NCBI GenBank assembly: GCA_039881145.1
Contig: JAYKKI010000023.1
Location: forward strand, 10,412,001-10,476,000
Source of the DNA: Druceiella hillmani
Taxonomy: Eukaryota > Arthropoda > Insecta > Lepidoptera > Hepialidae
Length of the DNA stretch: 64,000 bases
Direction: 5' to 3'
The position numbers and the translations under genes are program-made. The notes beneath the pieces were generated by a model. The model ran no database searches. It saw nothing but the letters and a program-made list of their open reading frames with translations, and was not told the origin of the DNA. How positions within the stretch are numbered: the stretch's first letter is position 1; the number at the start of each line of letters is the position of its first letter. Below, one piece after another: positions 47,166 to 58,880 of this stretch.

Positions 47166-47559
47166 ATCACAACTTTCACGTTCTCATTTAGCTGTTAAAT
47201 AATAATTACAAAAATATCCTTAAAACTAATTAAATAATACTACACATTTTATTTGTACTTTCAGGTGGAAAATTATGAATTACAAATTATTACTGGTAAC
47301 TTACCCATATAAAGGATTCACGCAGGTAATAAGAGCAGGAATCGTATTTGGCCACCAAATCAAAATATCAAACTGCTTCTACAGCGTCGTAGCCTGAAGA
47401 GACACGTGTATATATTATATCGAACAAACTGTAATGTAATATGACCTGCATATTACGCGAATTATTTTCGGCATGCCATACAAATTGACGGAAACAGCAA
47501 TTTAGATATAAGCGTAAGTTAAGATCTAGCGTAAACCCAATTTTCTCACGGTCTTTTAA
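47163..47559. other. AT-rich DNA upstream of the candidate first exon
   Basis: No clear TATA box or initiator stands out. It may be promoter or upstream intron of the gene whose first coding exon begins at 47679. Confidence 0.3.
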
Positions 47560-47678
47560 AATTTAGAAGCTCCGGAACATCCAGGGACTTCTCGCAACCC
47601 TGGCCGAGTCGCTCGTTAATTAAACCGAGCAGCGGCGTTATTATCGGGATACGTCGTCCGTCGGTGGTTTAAACTGAA
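47560..47678 (+). other. Possible 5' untranslated leader
   Basis: GC-richer than its flanks, with CGAGTCGCTCGTTAATTAAA and TTATCGGGATACGTCGTCCG, leading directly to AACTGAAATG. The composition change starts here and ends with the candidate exon, consistent with leader plus first coding exon. The transcription start is not defined by sequence. Confidence 0.35.
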
Positions 47679-47802
47679 ATGTGGTTTCGTATTACGCATG
47701 CGATAAAATTGGGCAAATACGGTCGGGCCGCTATCGTAATAATCGTCGGAAGCGCCGTGTTCATTTCCGCTTACCTATTGACGCTATTTCAAATCCTACA
47801 AT
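47679..47802 (+). CDS. Candidate first coding exon of a signal-anchor membrane protein
   Basis: The start AAACTGAAATG has A-rich context good for insects. The exon encodes MWFRITHAIKLGKYGRAAIV then IIVGSAVFISAYLLTLFQIL and Q. This gives a basic N-terminus (R4, H7, K10, K13, R16) followed by about 22 hydrophobic residues without a cleavage-like small-residue end, the layout of a type II signal anchor. Many Golgi glycosyl- and sulfotransferases begin this way, but so do other proteins, and I do not recognise this one. A donor AAT|GTACGT at 47803 would end the exon in phase 1. Beyond it the same frame becomes AT-rich and non-coding in character although it stays open to 47978. No continuation exon is identifiable in the window. 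Confidence 0.5.
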
Positions 47803-48289
47803 GTACGTTTTTAATTTTGTCAATTACATCCAAACCTTTTTTTGTTATAAATTTTTTCCAAATTATAACAAAAAATACTATGTATTATACATATTTTATT
47901 AAACCAAAATCTTCTTCAGTTTGTAAGCATAATTTTTCCATAATTTTGATGGTTAGTGGTGGTCGTAAAATTGTTTAAAACCACACAAATCATATCTATA
48001 TAAATGTACTACAGAAAATAAGTTAACCTACCTCAGTAAAATTTAAAGTAATCGTCCTAAAGTAATCCTACGTTGATCGTTAGCTAATTCTATAATAATC
48101 CAAATACACAATGATTAAATCCCCGCTCAGACCAATAAAATAAACTTCAAACAAAAGATCGCCTTAAACTATTTTTATCCCACGCTTCGGAACTTCTACG
48201 GCCAACAAAGAGCACACTATCACAACATGAAAAGGAACTGTTTACTAACAAACGTCAAAAAAAGTAAATAAACAAACATCGCTACACAA
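47803..48289. other. AT-rich DNA, probable intron start
   Basis: Sequence turns sharply AT-rich after the proposed donor. No further exon is seen. Confidence 0.35.
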
Positions 48290-49040
48290 CGAGAAAAGAG
48301 CCGTGTCGTTAAGCGGCGGTCCATCTCGTTTTTTATAGGCTTTCTGGCGCGAGTAACGGACCCGAGAAAATTCGTTTGAAATAAAATTACTTCTCACGCA
48401 GCCGGCGAGGGTGCGGCCGGGCGAACGTGGGGAGAGGAAATTACCCTCGCATTTTTTAATAACATTTCTGCTGATCGTGCGGCCGACGTTTGATACCGTA
48501 AGGTATGGCTAAATTACGCTTTAAAAAGTGTCTTGAGATTCTTTTCGCTGATACGCCCTGATTAAAAATAAAATCGACGCTCTCCGCTGGCGCCACTCCT
48601 TTTAAAATTCGACTATAACAAGATTTTTACGGACGCATTTCGCTGCGAAAAAGTGTAACGGGGGTTGATTACTAATTCGGGTGTGAGCGTATTATTATAC
48701 GGTCTGGTAAAGAGTGCTTTGTGCTTGGACCGTTACAATGTTTAGGGTTTTGTCGAGATTAAATTTTAGTCGGTGTTTTTGGGCTGATTTCGGCTGCCAA
48801 AGTTGCGGTATTCGAGATTAATTGAGCAACTTAACGATGGGCGCCGGACATAGTGTGCCGATTCCAATTATAGACCGTTACATAGTCGGGAGAGCATAAT
48901 AGCATTGGACCGAGTGTGGACTGGTGTCGGCGAATTTTGTAATTGACGTGCATAATTTTCGATCACACTAATCGTACCTATCGATTCCGGCCACAGATTA
49001 CATTTAATTGCGCGGTTCTTTCAATCGTGAAGGATAAACG
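48290..49040. promoter_or_regulatory. Extended GC-richer island, possible intronic regulatory cluster
   Basis: About 750 bp with sustained higher G+C (GCAGCCGGCGAGGGTGCGGC; GATCGTGCGGCCGACG) and scattered AATTGACG and GAGATTAATTG elements, but no persistent coding frame. Lying just downstream of the candidate first exon, it could hold intronic enhancers. This is inference from composition and position. Confidence 0.35.
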
Positions 49041-50359
49041 GTTCAACTTTTGACGAGTATAAAAAATATGCACGATCCATTATCTACATTTGATTATAAA
49101 ATTCAGTTTTATTCTTAATTACAATTGACATCGTTACCTTCGATGAAGTTTGTGATGAATGGGCGTTTAAATTTAGAACACTCATCGTCATTAAGGTCAG
49201 AGAACAATTTAAAAAAATAAATACAATTAACTACACCTAAAGTTTAAATGTACCAATACCAGTTTCCGAATCCGATATTAATTATTTTTAGAGAATATAA
49301 AAACTTTATTTTAAAATTCGTAGATTTGTTTTAATAAATCATTAAAATTTAAGGGTACCGCTTTAAATGTGACAAATAATAAACTTGTAGAAATTTTAAT
49401 TTATATTAAAGGAAAAAAGGGAAGCATTAATTAAGAAGACTATAATATATCATTCAAAGTAACAGAAACTTCTTTCACGTCTTAAGATATAAAATTCCAA
49501 GAGCATTTACTTGAAAATAAAACCTTCACTTGGACGAACGTATTAAAACGTTCTTTTGTCGCTGCTTACTCATCCAACCTCTGTGAAGAATGGCAGAAAG
49601 GTAATTCTCCGCGGTATGGGGTATACGTCCACTAACGAGGGAGTCATAAGCATGTCCCAGTATATTTCATGTTAAAAAAACAATTTTTTCTACTAATTCA
49701 TTATAACTAACAAAAGTTTATTAATGTTTCTGACTAATTAACTGTGTACAAAGTTGAAATTAATAACAGGTAATTTATGATTCTCTCTAAAAACACACTA
49801 AAACAGTCCAGTCCTCTGTTATGTTTCCGTTCCAAAATCATAGCATGAAAGTATTTACGAGTTAGTTTGTTTAAGACTTCATTCACATTTTAATTAAGTA
49901 AAATATAATAATTAAAAACTGATGCATTATCGAAAAACATATTTTAAAATTTATTATAGAAATTATAAAACATTAAATTAATTGTGGCTTAAATTTCAAA
50001 CAGTGAACTCGATAGTCTCAATGCAGCTGTGATTTTGCATTCTGCGGAGCATAACTGGTGTGAAGTTCATTTTAGATTATGTTGCAGTAAAGATGTAAAA
50101 CTCTTTACATGTATTGGCGCCGGTTAGTCGTCTGGTAGGAGCATTAATCATTTGTTTTCGAGTTAAAAATTACATATATTACATTATCTTAATTAAAGAT
50201 AATTGTTAAATAAAGAAAATTTATATTTAATTACTTTCTGAGGCAATCTACTTTCCCCAAGTGACAGTGGTCTGGGTATCACGCTTTTCCAAAAATTATC
50301 TTTGAAAACCGTAATACTGAAAGACATTTCTGTTTTTTATAATATACGATGAACTTAAT
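49041..50359. other. AT-rich DNA, no gene seen
   Basis: Nothing supportable. A slight GC rise is present at 49560-49650. Confidence 0.45.
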
Positions 50360-52175
50360 TCTTACTCGTCTCTTTTATTTGGCTCCTCTTGATTTGAAGA
50401 AAAAATATCGTGCGATAATTTCGTAAGGCCAAATTATCCATTATCCTCCTTGGAGAAGTAATCTTATATTTTACAAGTGTCTTGCTAGGCTCTTTTCTTA
50501 ATTTGAAAAATATCGTGAAACAATTTTGTAAGGCCAAGTTTCCATTTACTGGAGAAGTATTTTTATATTTAGTCGTGTCTTTTACACAGCTCTTCTTAAA
50601 TTGAAAAAATACCGTGTGACAATTTCCCTTCAGTAGACAAGTAAACGTCAGTTTACCCGTGCTTTTTGCTTGGATCTTTTCTTAATTTGAAAAAAAAATA
50701 TCGTGAAACAATTTTGTAAGGCCAAGTTTCCATTTACTGGAGAAGTATTTTTATATTTAGTCGTGTCTTTTACACAGCTCTTCTTAAATTGAAAAAATAC
50801 CGTGTGACAATTTCCCTTCAGTAGACAAGTAAACGTCAGTTTACCCGTGCTTTTTGCTTGGATCTTTTCTTAATTTGAAAAAAAAATATCGTGAAACAAT
50901 TTTGTAAGGCCAAGTTTCCATTTACTGGAGAAGTATTTTTATATTTAGTCGTGTCTTTTACACAGCTCTTCTTAAATTGAAAAAAATACCGTGTGACAAT
51001 TTCCCTTTAGTAGACAATTAAACGTCAGTTTACCCGTGTTTTTTGCTTGGATCTTTTCTTAATTTGAAAAAAAAATATCGTGAAACAATTTTGTAAGGCC
51101 AAGTTTCCATTTACCGGAGAAGTATTTTTATATTTAGTCGTGTCTTTTACACAGCTCTTCTTAAATTGAAAAAAATACCGTGTGACAATTTCCCTTTAGT
51201 AGACAAGTAAACGTCAGTTTACCCGTGTTTTTTGCTTGGATCTTTTCTTAATTTGAAAAAAAAATATCGTGAAACAATTTTGTAAGGCCAAGTTTCCATT
51301 TACCGGAGAAGTATTTTTATATTTAGTAGTGTCTTTTACACAGCTCTTCTTAAATTGAAAAAAATACCGTGTGACAATTTCCCTTTAGTAGACAAGTAAA
51401 CGTACAGTTTACCCGTGTTATTTGTTTGGATCTTTTCTTAAATTGAAAAAAAATATCGTGAAACAATTTTGTAAGGCCAAGTTTCCATTTACTGGAGAAG
51501 TATTTTTATATTTAGTCGTGTCTTTTACACAGCTCTTCTTAAATTGATCAAAATACCGTGTGACAATTTTCCTTTAGTAGACAAGTAAACGTACAGTTTA
51601 CCCGTGTTTTTTGCTTGGATCTTTTCTTAATTTGAAAAAAAAGTATCGTGAAACAATTTTGTAAGGCCAAGTTTCCATTTACTGGAGAAGTATTTTTATA
51701 TTTAGTCGTGTCTTTTACACAGCTCTTTTTAAATTGAAAAAATACCGTGTGACAATTTCCCTTTAGTAGACAAGTAAACGTACAGTTTACCCGTGTTTTT
51801 TGCTTCGATCTTTTCTTAATTTGAAAAAAAAATATCGTGAAACAATTTTCTAAAGCCAAGTTTCCATTTACTGGAGAAGTATTTTTATATTTTTGTCATG
51901 TCTTTTACACAGCTCTTCTTAAATTGAAAAAAATACCGTGCGACAATTTCCCTTTAGTAGACAAGTAAACGTACAGTTTACCCGTGTTTTTTGCTTGGAT
52001 CTTTTCTTAATTTGAAAAAAAAAATGTTGTGAGACAATTTATAAGGCAAATTTCCATTTAGTGAAAAAATACACGTATATTTTACTAGTGTCTTTGGCTA
52101 AGCTCTGTTCTTAAGTTGAAAAAAAAAGTATCGTGAGACAATTTTGTAAGGTCAAGTTTCCTTTCATTTGGGAAG
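50360..52175 (-). repeat. Dimeric satellite, ~188-190-bp unit made of two ~94-bp monomers
   Basis: AAGTTTCCATTTACYGGAGA recurs at 50536, 50724, 50912, 51101, 51290, 51479, 51669 and 51858. Each unit contains two related halves. One is AGTTTCCATTTACTGGAGAA to AAATTGAAAAAATACCGTG. The other is TTCCCTTYAGTAGACAAGTA to AATTTGAAAAAAAAATATCG. The shared end, CTTAA-TTGAAAAA-YRTCGTG-RACAATTT, shows a common monomer. Edge monomers (50360-50535, and 52049 on) are much more diverged and do not keep the dimer rhythm. Minus-strand frames (50355-50537, 51548-51859) follow the repeat and are not genes. Confidence 0.95.
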
Positions 52176-53150
52176 TAGTTGTATACTGGCCTATTTAAGT
52201 ATATAAATATACATATATTTCTCAGTCATAGTCATTTAGATATACCTAGTTATTTTCAAATTTAACTTTCCATACTTATTGATTGTTCCTTGCATTATAA
52301 TTAGTTCATCTATGTTTTCATATGTCGCATACACGTTACTTCCTGACTACCAGTTTTTCTTCATGCAAAATTAACATAAAGAGTAACTAGTTATATGACG
52401 CATGGTTGTACTCGAGCACAATTAATTCTTCGAGTTTTGTCCGGCACAGCCGGTCTTTACGATTCATTAAATGTTGTTTTATTATATTTTATAACGCAAG
52501 AGTCTCGAACAACAATAAAACCTTTATAACGTTTTCTTAAATCGCTTAGATATTTTGAATTATATCATTGTCTCAATTAGCTCAACATTCACCGACATTT
52601 AACACGTTCGAATGAACATTTTTCACACATTTTATATATGTAAACTTTAGTAAAAGATTATATTCACTATTAATAGGAAATATCTCCATGCGTTGTAGAC
52701 GTTTCAGTGATATATATTTTCTACACAAAGACCTAAACATTTTATATAAATAACGAATATAAAGACAGGAACATGTGTAACACTTTGTAATAACGCAAGA
52801 CAATAACCGAGTTATTTAAAAAAAAGAACAAGAATTGTCGTGGAAACGAAGTTCCTTTCGCTATATATTATGAAGTAAATAACAGGCACAGTAAAATAAG
52901 TTAACAACGTTTGAGAGTAATTAAATGAAAGAACGGTAATAAAATTGTAATTAATAATGGTATTTTAAAGTTATGAAAATAAACATTTTATTATTAATTA
53001 ATAAATAAACAATACAAACTAATTATAAACTTCATCAGTACATTCAATCTTAGTAATGATTGGTTTGTGGTAATTAAAGTAGGGCTGATCTTATAAATTG
53101 TGTCTCAGTCATCGATGGCCTTAGTTAACTGGCTATCGAAATAAAAGATT

Positions 53151-53151
<1 letters not shown>
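52176..53151. other. AT-rich DNA, no gene seen
   Basis: No supportable gene or repeat. Confidence 0.45.

Positions 53152-53193
<42 letters not shown>
53152..53193. repeat. (TA)n microsatellite
   Basis: About 20 TA repeats. Confidence 0.96.
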
Positions 53194-53197
<4 letters not shown>

Positions 53198-53999
53198 ATA
53201 TAGTAAAGTGATAAAGACTACTGAATCACTTTCACAACTCATTCTTTATTGATAACAATAACACGAGTTTGGAAGTAGTGACGTTATGAGTATTATTGCG
53301 CACACGGATTGTTAAACACGCAGGCTTAAACGAATATAGCTGATGCGCACGCTGCATGTCTATACTGTAAGTAGCACTGTACCTATACATTGACATATGT
53401 TTGTAAATACGCAAACGCTTATATTGCAGCAAAAGTGTCGGACGAAATGTTACACTTTTATGCTGTAGCAAAAATGTTAGTCGAAATTTTAGACATATTC
53501 GGGCTAACTCTCATTCGCCAAGTGTGTAACGTGCGCAAAGGACCTTCATTTTATTACTTTTAGTCATTAATCAATAGAAAGCTTAGTTCATTCAATGGTA
53601 GCTAAATCTGAAACTGCGGATAGTCTTAAGAATTCAGATTCGCTAGATAACTAAATTTACTCAAGCCAGTTAAATTTCAAAACTTTTAGTATTGTGCTAA
53701 TATATAAAACAAAATCACAGCAAAATCTTTAAAAAACTAAAAAGGACAATCATAATTTCACACCGCTTTTATACGATGCAAAGGTCGAAAGATCGACTAA
53801 CCTAAATAGCACCCGAACATTTTCAATCCATTGCTACAAACCCAATCACGCTGTACAAAGTCAATCTCCGAGTAAGCGATAAATACGCCCACCGAAATGA
53901 TTATGATAATAAACCCTCGTCTTATTATTATAACAGTCAAACACCAAATAGCTACACATCTCACATTATTTGTATTACAATACATGAATAATTCAGAGG
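53194..53999. other. AT-rich DNA, no gene supported
   Basis: The minus-strand 101-codon frame at 54102-53797 has a hydrophobic centre but ends in GC-rich island sequence and has no recognisable domain. AAAAGTGTCGGACGAAATGT and AAAAATGTTAGTCGAAATTT (53434 and 53468) form a diverged 34-bp tandem pair. Confidence 0.4.
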
Positions 54000-54290
54000 C
54001 CGCGCCGTAGCATGTGTATAAATAACACGTAACCAGAACTAAGCCGTGCGCGGGCGCCTCGCCCGGCGGCCGACGTTTTTTGACTCGTGAAAAAGAGTCC
54101 AAAAAAACCTCGGAGTCCGGCAGGTAGATACCAAATAATAAATTCCCTCATAATAAATATTTAACGGCGCCGCGGACAATGTCGTCCCATTATTGAGCGC
54201 CCGGGGCGGGCGGCCCAACACAAAAAGACCCATATTTGTACGGTCCCACTGACCGCCCCTTATAAATCAACAACTACGATTTAGCAGTCA
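54000..54290. other. GC-rich island
   Basis: CpG-dense segments (GCGCGGGCGCCTCGCCCGGC; GGCGCCGCGGACAATG; GCGCCCGGGGCGGGCGGCCC) surround AATAAATTCCCTCATAATAA. No exon is supported. Confidence 0.4.
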
Positions 54291-55069
54291 CTTACGCTCC
54301 TCTGTTCCTGTACATGACTCTTCCGCAAATGTCCACTTCCATTTTGCAGGAAATATAAATTAAGAGCAAGTTAATCGAGAGTGAGTGAGGATTCAGGGCG
54401 GTTATAAAAAAACTTCGCTTAATTGAAGTTTTATGTATATAAAGAAAGATAATATAGCATAACAGTATTCATGCATAATTTTCGTTTTTGTTTTTATAAC
54501 TTATTATAGTAATAAATATTACATAGCATTAATATATTTTTGGGATTTATTTAACTACCCTGTCAGCAAAAATGTTTCGAAATAGGCTATGTTGTGTACA
54601 TTTAATAGCTTATTTTAAATATATTTTAATGAGAATAACTGTATTTCCATATCTATGAAATCGATTGTTACTAAAATCCTTTGCATTAAGACTCGCATGC
54701 AAATAATATATTGGTTTGTAAATTAAAGCACATGATATATGTTTAAAAAGAATAAATATGAATAAATTCTGATAAACGGGGCAGAGTACAAAAATTCATA
54801 TGCAATTAAAAAATTAAAAACTTATATTGCCATTCGCAATAATTAGTATCTTAAAACACATTCTCAGAGACGGAAGTAAACAGTTCTAAATATTTTTTTA
54901 CTATTTGTTTTTCAACGTGCAAAACTACCTTTTTTATATTGATAAGTTAGCTATTCGACCGCATACACTATTCTTCGCTATTCAATTGAGCAAAATTAGG
55001 GAAATTCATTCAGCATACGGACATGATCAAATTTAGAATCGAAACAATCAGCATACACCGTCGAACGTT
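54291..55069. other. AT-rich DNA, no gene seen
   Basis: Nothing supportable. Confidence 0.4.
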
Positions 55070-55355
55070 AAACATCCGCCCCTTCTGTGACAAATATGGC
55101 AATAAAGAACGTCTAAACGGTAATTAATTTGCGACCGCATCTCACGTTGCGTACTCGACAGTTACCACTAGCTGTGCATCTTGGCACGGCTCCGAGTGCA
55201 CCTGCTCGCCAATTACCCACGTGGACCCTGCCCGCCGCGCCATTAACCGGTGACAGCATCCACTGACACTATCCATTCATACGTCAGCTAATGGATACGA
55301 GTATTTATTGAACGACGGAAATAGATTCCGTGCAGAGGCGTCCCGAATTGAAGCG
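55070..55355. other. GC-rich island
   Basis: Raised G+C (CACGGCTCCGAGTGCACCTG; GACCCTGCCCGCCGCGCC) with GGTAATTAATTTGCGACCGC at its start. Likely cis-regulatory by composition. Confidence 0.35.
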
Positions 55356-55510
55356 TTCTCATCGGCTACATCAGTAATTTGTTCAACTAAAAAATATCAC
55401 AGAATTGTTTGCTGAGTAACTTTGACAAAAGTTTTAAGGACATGATGCAATATAGTAATCGACTATTGAATATATGAAAACTGACAGTGCACTGTGAAAG
55501 ATAACAGCTT

Positions 55511-55640
55511 CAGCCAATGGTTTCACTACACACATATAAAAGGTAACAATTAGAGCGGGGACATGTTATTGTTTGTCCGCAGAGAGTTTAGTTTTAATAA
55601 ACAATGGCACATAAATATAAGAAACGTATAAGAGCGTAAA
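55511..55640 (+). promoter_or_regulatory. Promoter-like CCAAT and TATA arrangement
   Basis: CAGCCAATGG (about 55511-55520) lies about 20 bp before CATATAAAAGG (TATA-type, about 55534-55544). An 11-codon frame with good start context (AACAATGG near 55602) follows. The spacing is plausible for a core promoter, but no convincing gene lies downstream, so chance or a decayed element promoter is quite possible. Confidence 0.22.
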
Positions 55641-57562
55641 TTACAGGGCATGGCATTAGCCCAAAAGTTCGGCCCTTTACGACTCTCAGACCTCACGCCG
55701 ACTGACCGAATCTGGACGCTCAACACCTACAAAATGTATTGCCCTCATGCTGTCTGCCAATGTGCACCCGCTCTTAGGAAAACACTGCCAAGAAATTAAT
55801 ATTTTTACGACAGAACGAATATCATCCAATTTCCTAATATTTTTTTAATGATGACGGGACATTTGGGAGTGCTGAAGTTACGAGATTCTGGATTATATGG
55901 TTCTCAAAAATTCTAACTTCCAGGACCGCTGATAGTATTATAAAAACTTTCTTTAATACTTTGCATGTATCTATCTGTGACGATTGGCGGTCGTGTACAC
56001 GTTTTTATATCACAAAACAGAATACATATATCACAAACGTCATAAATTCAGATTATTACATGTAATCAACGTTGAAATATATTTACGAATTCTGTACATT
56101 TCTTATCTAAGACATTATGAAATGAGATTAGTACTAATACCTCGAAGCTTAGTCTTGCAAAGAAATATTGATAGGAGAATGCAACACAAAAGACAAAAGG
56201 TTTTTATCGACAGATAAATAATCAAATTTTTGAGAGTGGACCAAAAGGAAATAATTCGCGGAAAAATATTTTATTCCACCTCAGCCAATAGTTTTCCTTA
56301 AATATATACTGTAGTTTTACAACTGAATAAGATTTCCATGAAAATCCTAGCGATTTTCTCACTATAAAACGACTACAATCTACCGTTCCAAATAGGCGTA
56401 AAATTGAAGGTCGTCCAAATCCGTTTGTATAAGGTTCAGTTGTGTTTATTACATTATACAAGAATATAAGAAAAAAAATATATTTACATATAAAATCACT
56501 TTGTTTGTGTATGTTTGTGTAATATATTAATCCAGATTCATATAATATAATCTGATTCAATGCAGTATTTTTGGTCGGTGGTAACTGAAGTATGAAATAC
56601 ATGGCGTAGATCTTATAATCTTGGCAATATGTACCATACTTTTACGCCTGTGAAAGGTATATTAGAAGGCAATTTTAGTGATATTTCTAACAGTTTAATA
56701 AACATACTACGTACTTTTAAATATTTATAAGTATCTAAATGTGTACGGATATATCAATACGAGGGCGTATTGAAGTTCTACTCGTCAGATCTTTTTAGGT
56801 ACAGGTATTTTTTTATCATTTCTTGACGATTTCTGAATCGTCAAAATAATGCGGGAATTGAACAAATTACATTAAACGTGAAAGAGATTAGAGAAAGACA
56901 TGTAATATTCACATAAATATAAATATATAAATGTCATGTAATATTCTTCACGGCTTCATAGTATTAGTTAGCCCTTTGGTGACACCTGCGCGCTTCCTAG
57001 TTGTCCAGCATCTTGGACCATCCCTTTTAAACATTTCATTTGTTTAGCAAGTTGTTGAATGCTTTAATAACCAAGGGGTCACTCTGAACTCGCTACTAGT
57101 GTAACTTCAATTTAATGGTGTTCGTAATTGTATTCCCCAATAGACGAAAGAAACAAATGAATAGACTGTGCGCTGTTCATTTATTTAGTCAGACATGAGA
57201 GTAAGAAGGAAGCAATAAAAGGAAAGAAGGAGAAAGAAAATAGGCCGTGATTAGTAAATTCTTAAATTATACATTCTTCAGTAAACACAAACTGAACATA
57301 TAGGTTATACCATTGTAAGTTCAAAAAGGTAGTTAAAATGCACAAACGATTAATTATTAAGACGTGACTACTACTTTACGAGTAAATTTTAATGTTCGCC
57401 AACATAAATAAAAATTTTATGTTGTGCTTATCGTTATATATAAATTTGGGTCTCTATGTCCACCCACCTTTATTTAATATTGACTTCAAAGAAGCAATAA
57501 TGTATTTAAGTCATACTGTAAATATAAGAATTAAACTAAGAATAATATAAGAATTAAATTAA
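55641..57562. other. Mixed then AT-rich DNA, no gene seen
   Basis: 55650-55790 is somewhat GC-richer (CCTCACGCCGACTGACCG). A 126-codon minus-strand frame (56602-56222) and a 77-codon plus-strand frame (55984-56217) are AT-driven and have no motif. Confidence 0.4.
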
Positions 57563-57587
57563 TTGTGTGGCCCCGAGGGCCACACAA
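57563..57587. other. Stable GC-rich hairpin followed by A-run
   Basis: TTGTGTGGCCC, loop CGA, GGGCCACACAA is a perfect 11-bp stem in very AT-rich DNA, followed directly by AAATA. It is not a histone-type 3' stem-loop. No adjacent gene explains it. Confidence 0.85.
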
Positions 57588-57655
57588 AAATACTTTAATA
57601 ATAATACATTTTTACTGTTACTACTTTAATAATAATAATACATTTTTATTATTTA
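57588..57655. repeat. ~34-bp tandem duplication rich in AAT
   Basis: TACTTTAATAATAATACATT appears twice (about 57590 and 57621), the second with one extra AAT, each followed by TTTA. Confidence 0.85.
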
Positions 57656-58197
57656 ATTGCAAGAAAATTTATACTAAAGTTTGTTCAGATGGTTTACAAA
57701 ATTCTTACTTTATTATGATAAAAATCAACGTACCTAACTATTTGCGCACAAATTATGTTTTCGCAACGAGTAATTTGCTATATTTTTCCATTCAATATGC
57801 ATAAGAATACGTTTTCAAGTATTAATACTAAAAAGTGAAATAAGTTAAAAAAAATTATAAAAAGGCGTTTAAAATTTATTAATTTTACGGCTGTTTAGAA
57901 ATTTTAATACTAAATCGCTAATTAGTGGTTTGTTAGCAGTCAAGTATCCTTTAAATGGATTATTTTTATCCAATCAATTGCCTTTATATATATATAATAG
58001 TTTTTTTCATGAATATTCTTAAGAACAAAAACAATGAAAGTTCACTTCTCTTAAAGTGTTCTTATACCTATCCGGAGGGGGGAGAGGGGTTGTGTTTGAG
58101 TGTGCTAAAAACGTCATGCGTAAGAAGATGGTTCATCGCAATATTAATTAGAATCAGTTTTTCAAAGATTTTCATTTCCAAGTTTTACAAACTCACA

Positions 58198-58203
<6 letters not shown>
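57656..58203. other. AT-rich DNA, no gene seen
   Basis: Two plus-strand frames of about 80 codons (57565-57804, 57955-58203) are AT-driven and start or end in repeats. Confidence 0.4.

Positions 58204-58253
<50 letters not shown>
58204..58253. repeat. (TA)n microsatellite
   Basis: About 25 uninterrupted TA repeats. Confidence 0.98.
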
Positions 58254-58255
<2 letters not shown>

Positions 58256-58612
58256 AATTAAAATATTTCAGTTACATGTAAGGAGAGGTTTAGTGGTTAT
58301 AACTGATTAAAAAAAGTAAAGTAATTAGAAGATATTTGTGAATATTTCCTTAAGAAAAAGAATGACCTCTTTTCAATAAATTGACTTTCAAATGACATTA
58401 ATTATGTTTATAAATAACATAAAATAAAACAATAACTGATACACGTGACAAAACAAAACTCGTATATTCCCACATTACCAGCAACGAATATACGAAAATA
58501 CCAAACCATCAAGAGCTAAATTGAACTCTTCAATTACATTCCAATGGACGAGACCTTATTACATAGTTATTTCGTGCAATTGATGATTTAGGTAACTATT
58601 AAATGAAATATG

Positions 58613-58627
58613 TACCGGTTACCGGTT
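58613..58627. promoter_or_regulatory. Tandem ACCGGTT sites, Grainyhead-like
   Basis: TACCGGTTACCGGTT contains two abutting ACCGGTT motifs at the edge of a GC-richer island. Insect Grainyhead is known to bind AACCGGTT-type sites. Occupancy here is inference. Confidence 0.35.
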
Positions 58628-58639
58628 ACACGCCAATGT

Positions 58640-58880
58640 AAAACACGATACAATAAATCACGTTCATCTACCTACGCCGCCGTCGGTAAGTACATCGATA
58701 ATATAATTCAATTTCGTACAGCATGACGTGCAAATTGCGCACGGAATAATAACATTTCCATACATCCCTCCAGGGCAGGCGGTATTCGGTCGGTATTCGC
58801 CTATTTATCAATTCCACCGCTACGCAACATAAATACCCCGCGGTGTATCGCTTTTCGCAACTCCAACACGTTTATAATGT
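58640..58880. other. GC-richer island
   Basis: ACGCCGCCGTCGGTAAG, GGCAGGCGGTATTCGGTCGG with a GGTATTCGGTCGGTATTCGC internal duplication, and AAATACCCCGCGG. No coding frame. Confidence 0.35.

Noticed and set aside
51548..51859. 103-codon minus-strand frame
   Set aside because: It simply follows the dimeric satellite. The same frame is closed in neighbouring units, so there is no coding constraint.
53797..54233. 101- and 64-codon overlapping minus-strand frames with a hydrophobic stretch
   Set aside because: Codon choice is AT-driven in one half and island-driven in the other, with no start context, domain or splice support.
55602..55637. 11-codon frame with good start context after a TATA-like box
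   Set aside because: Too short to support without conservation. Mentioned only as part of the promoter-like arrangement.
57563..57587. Bacterial intrinsic terminator or histone 3' stem-loop
   Set aside because: The organism is eukaryotic, no gene precedes it, and the stem does not match the histone consensus.
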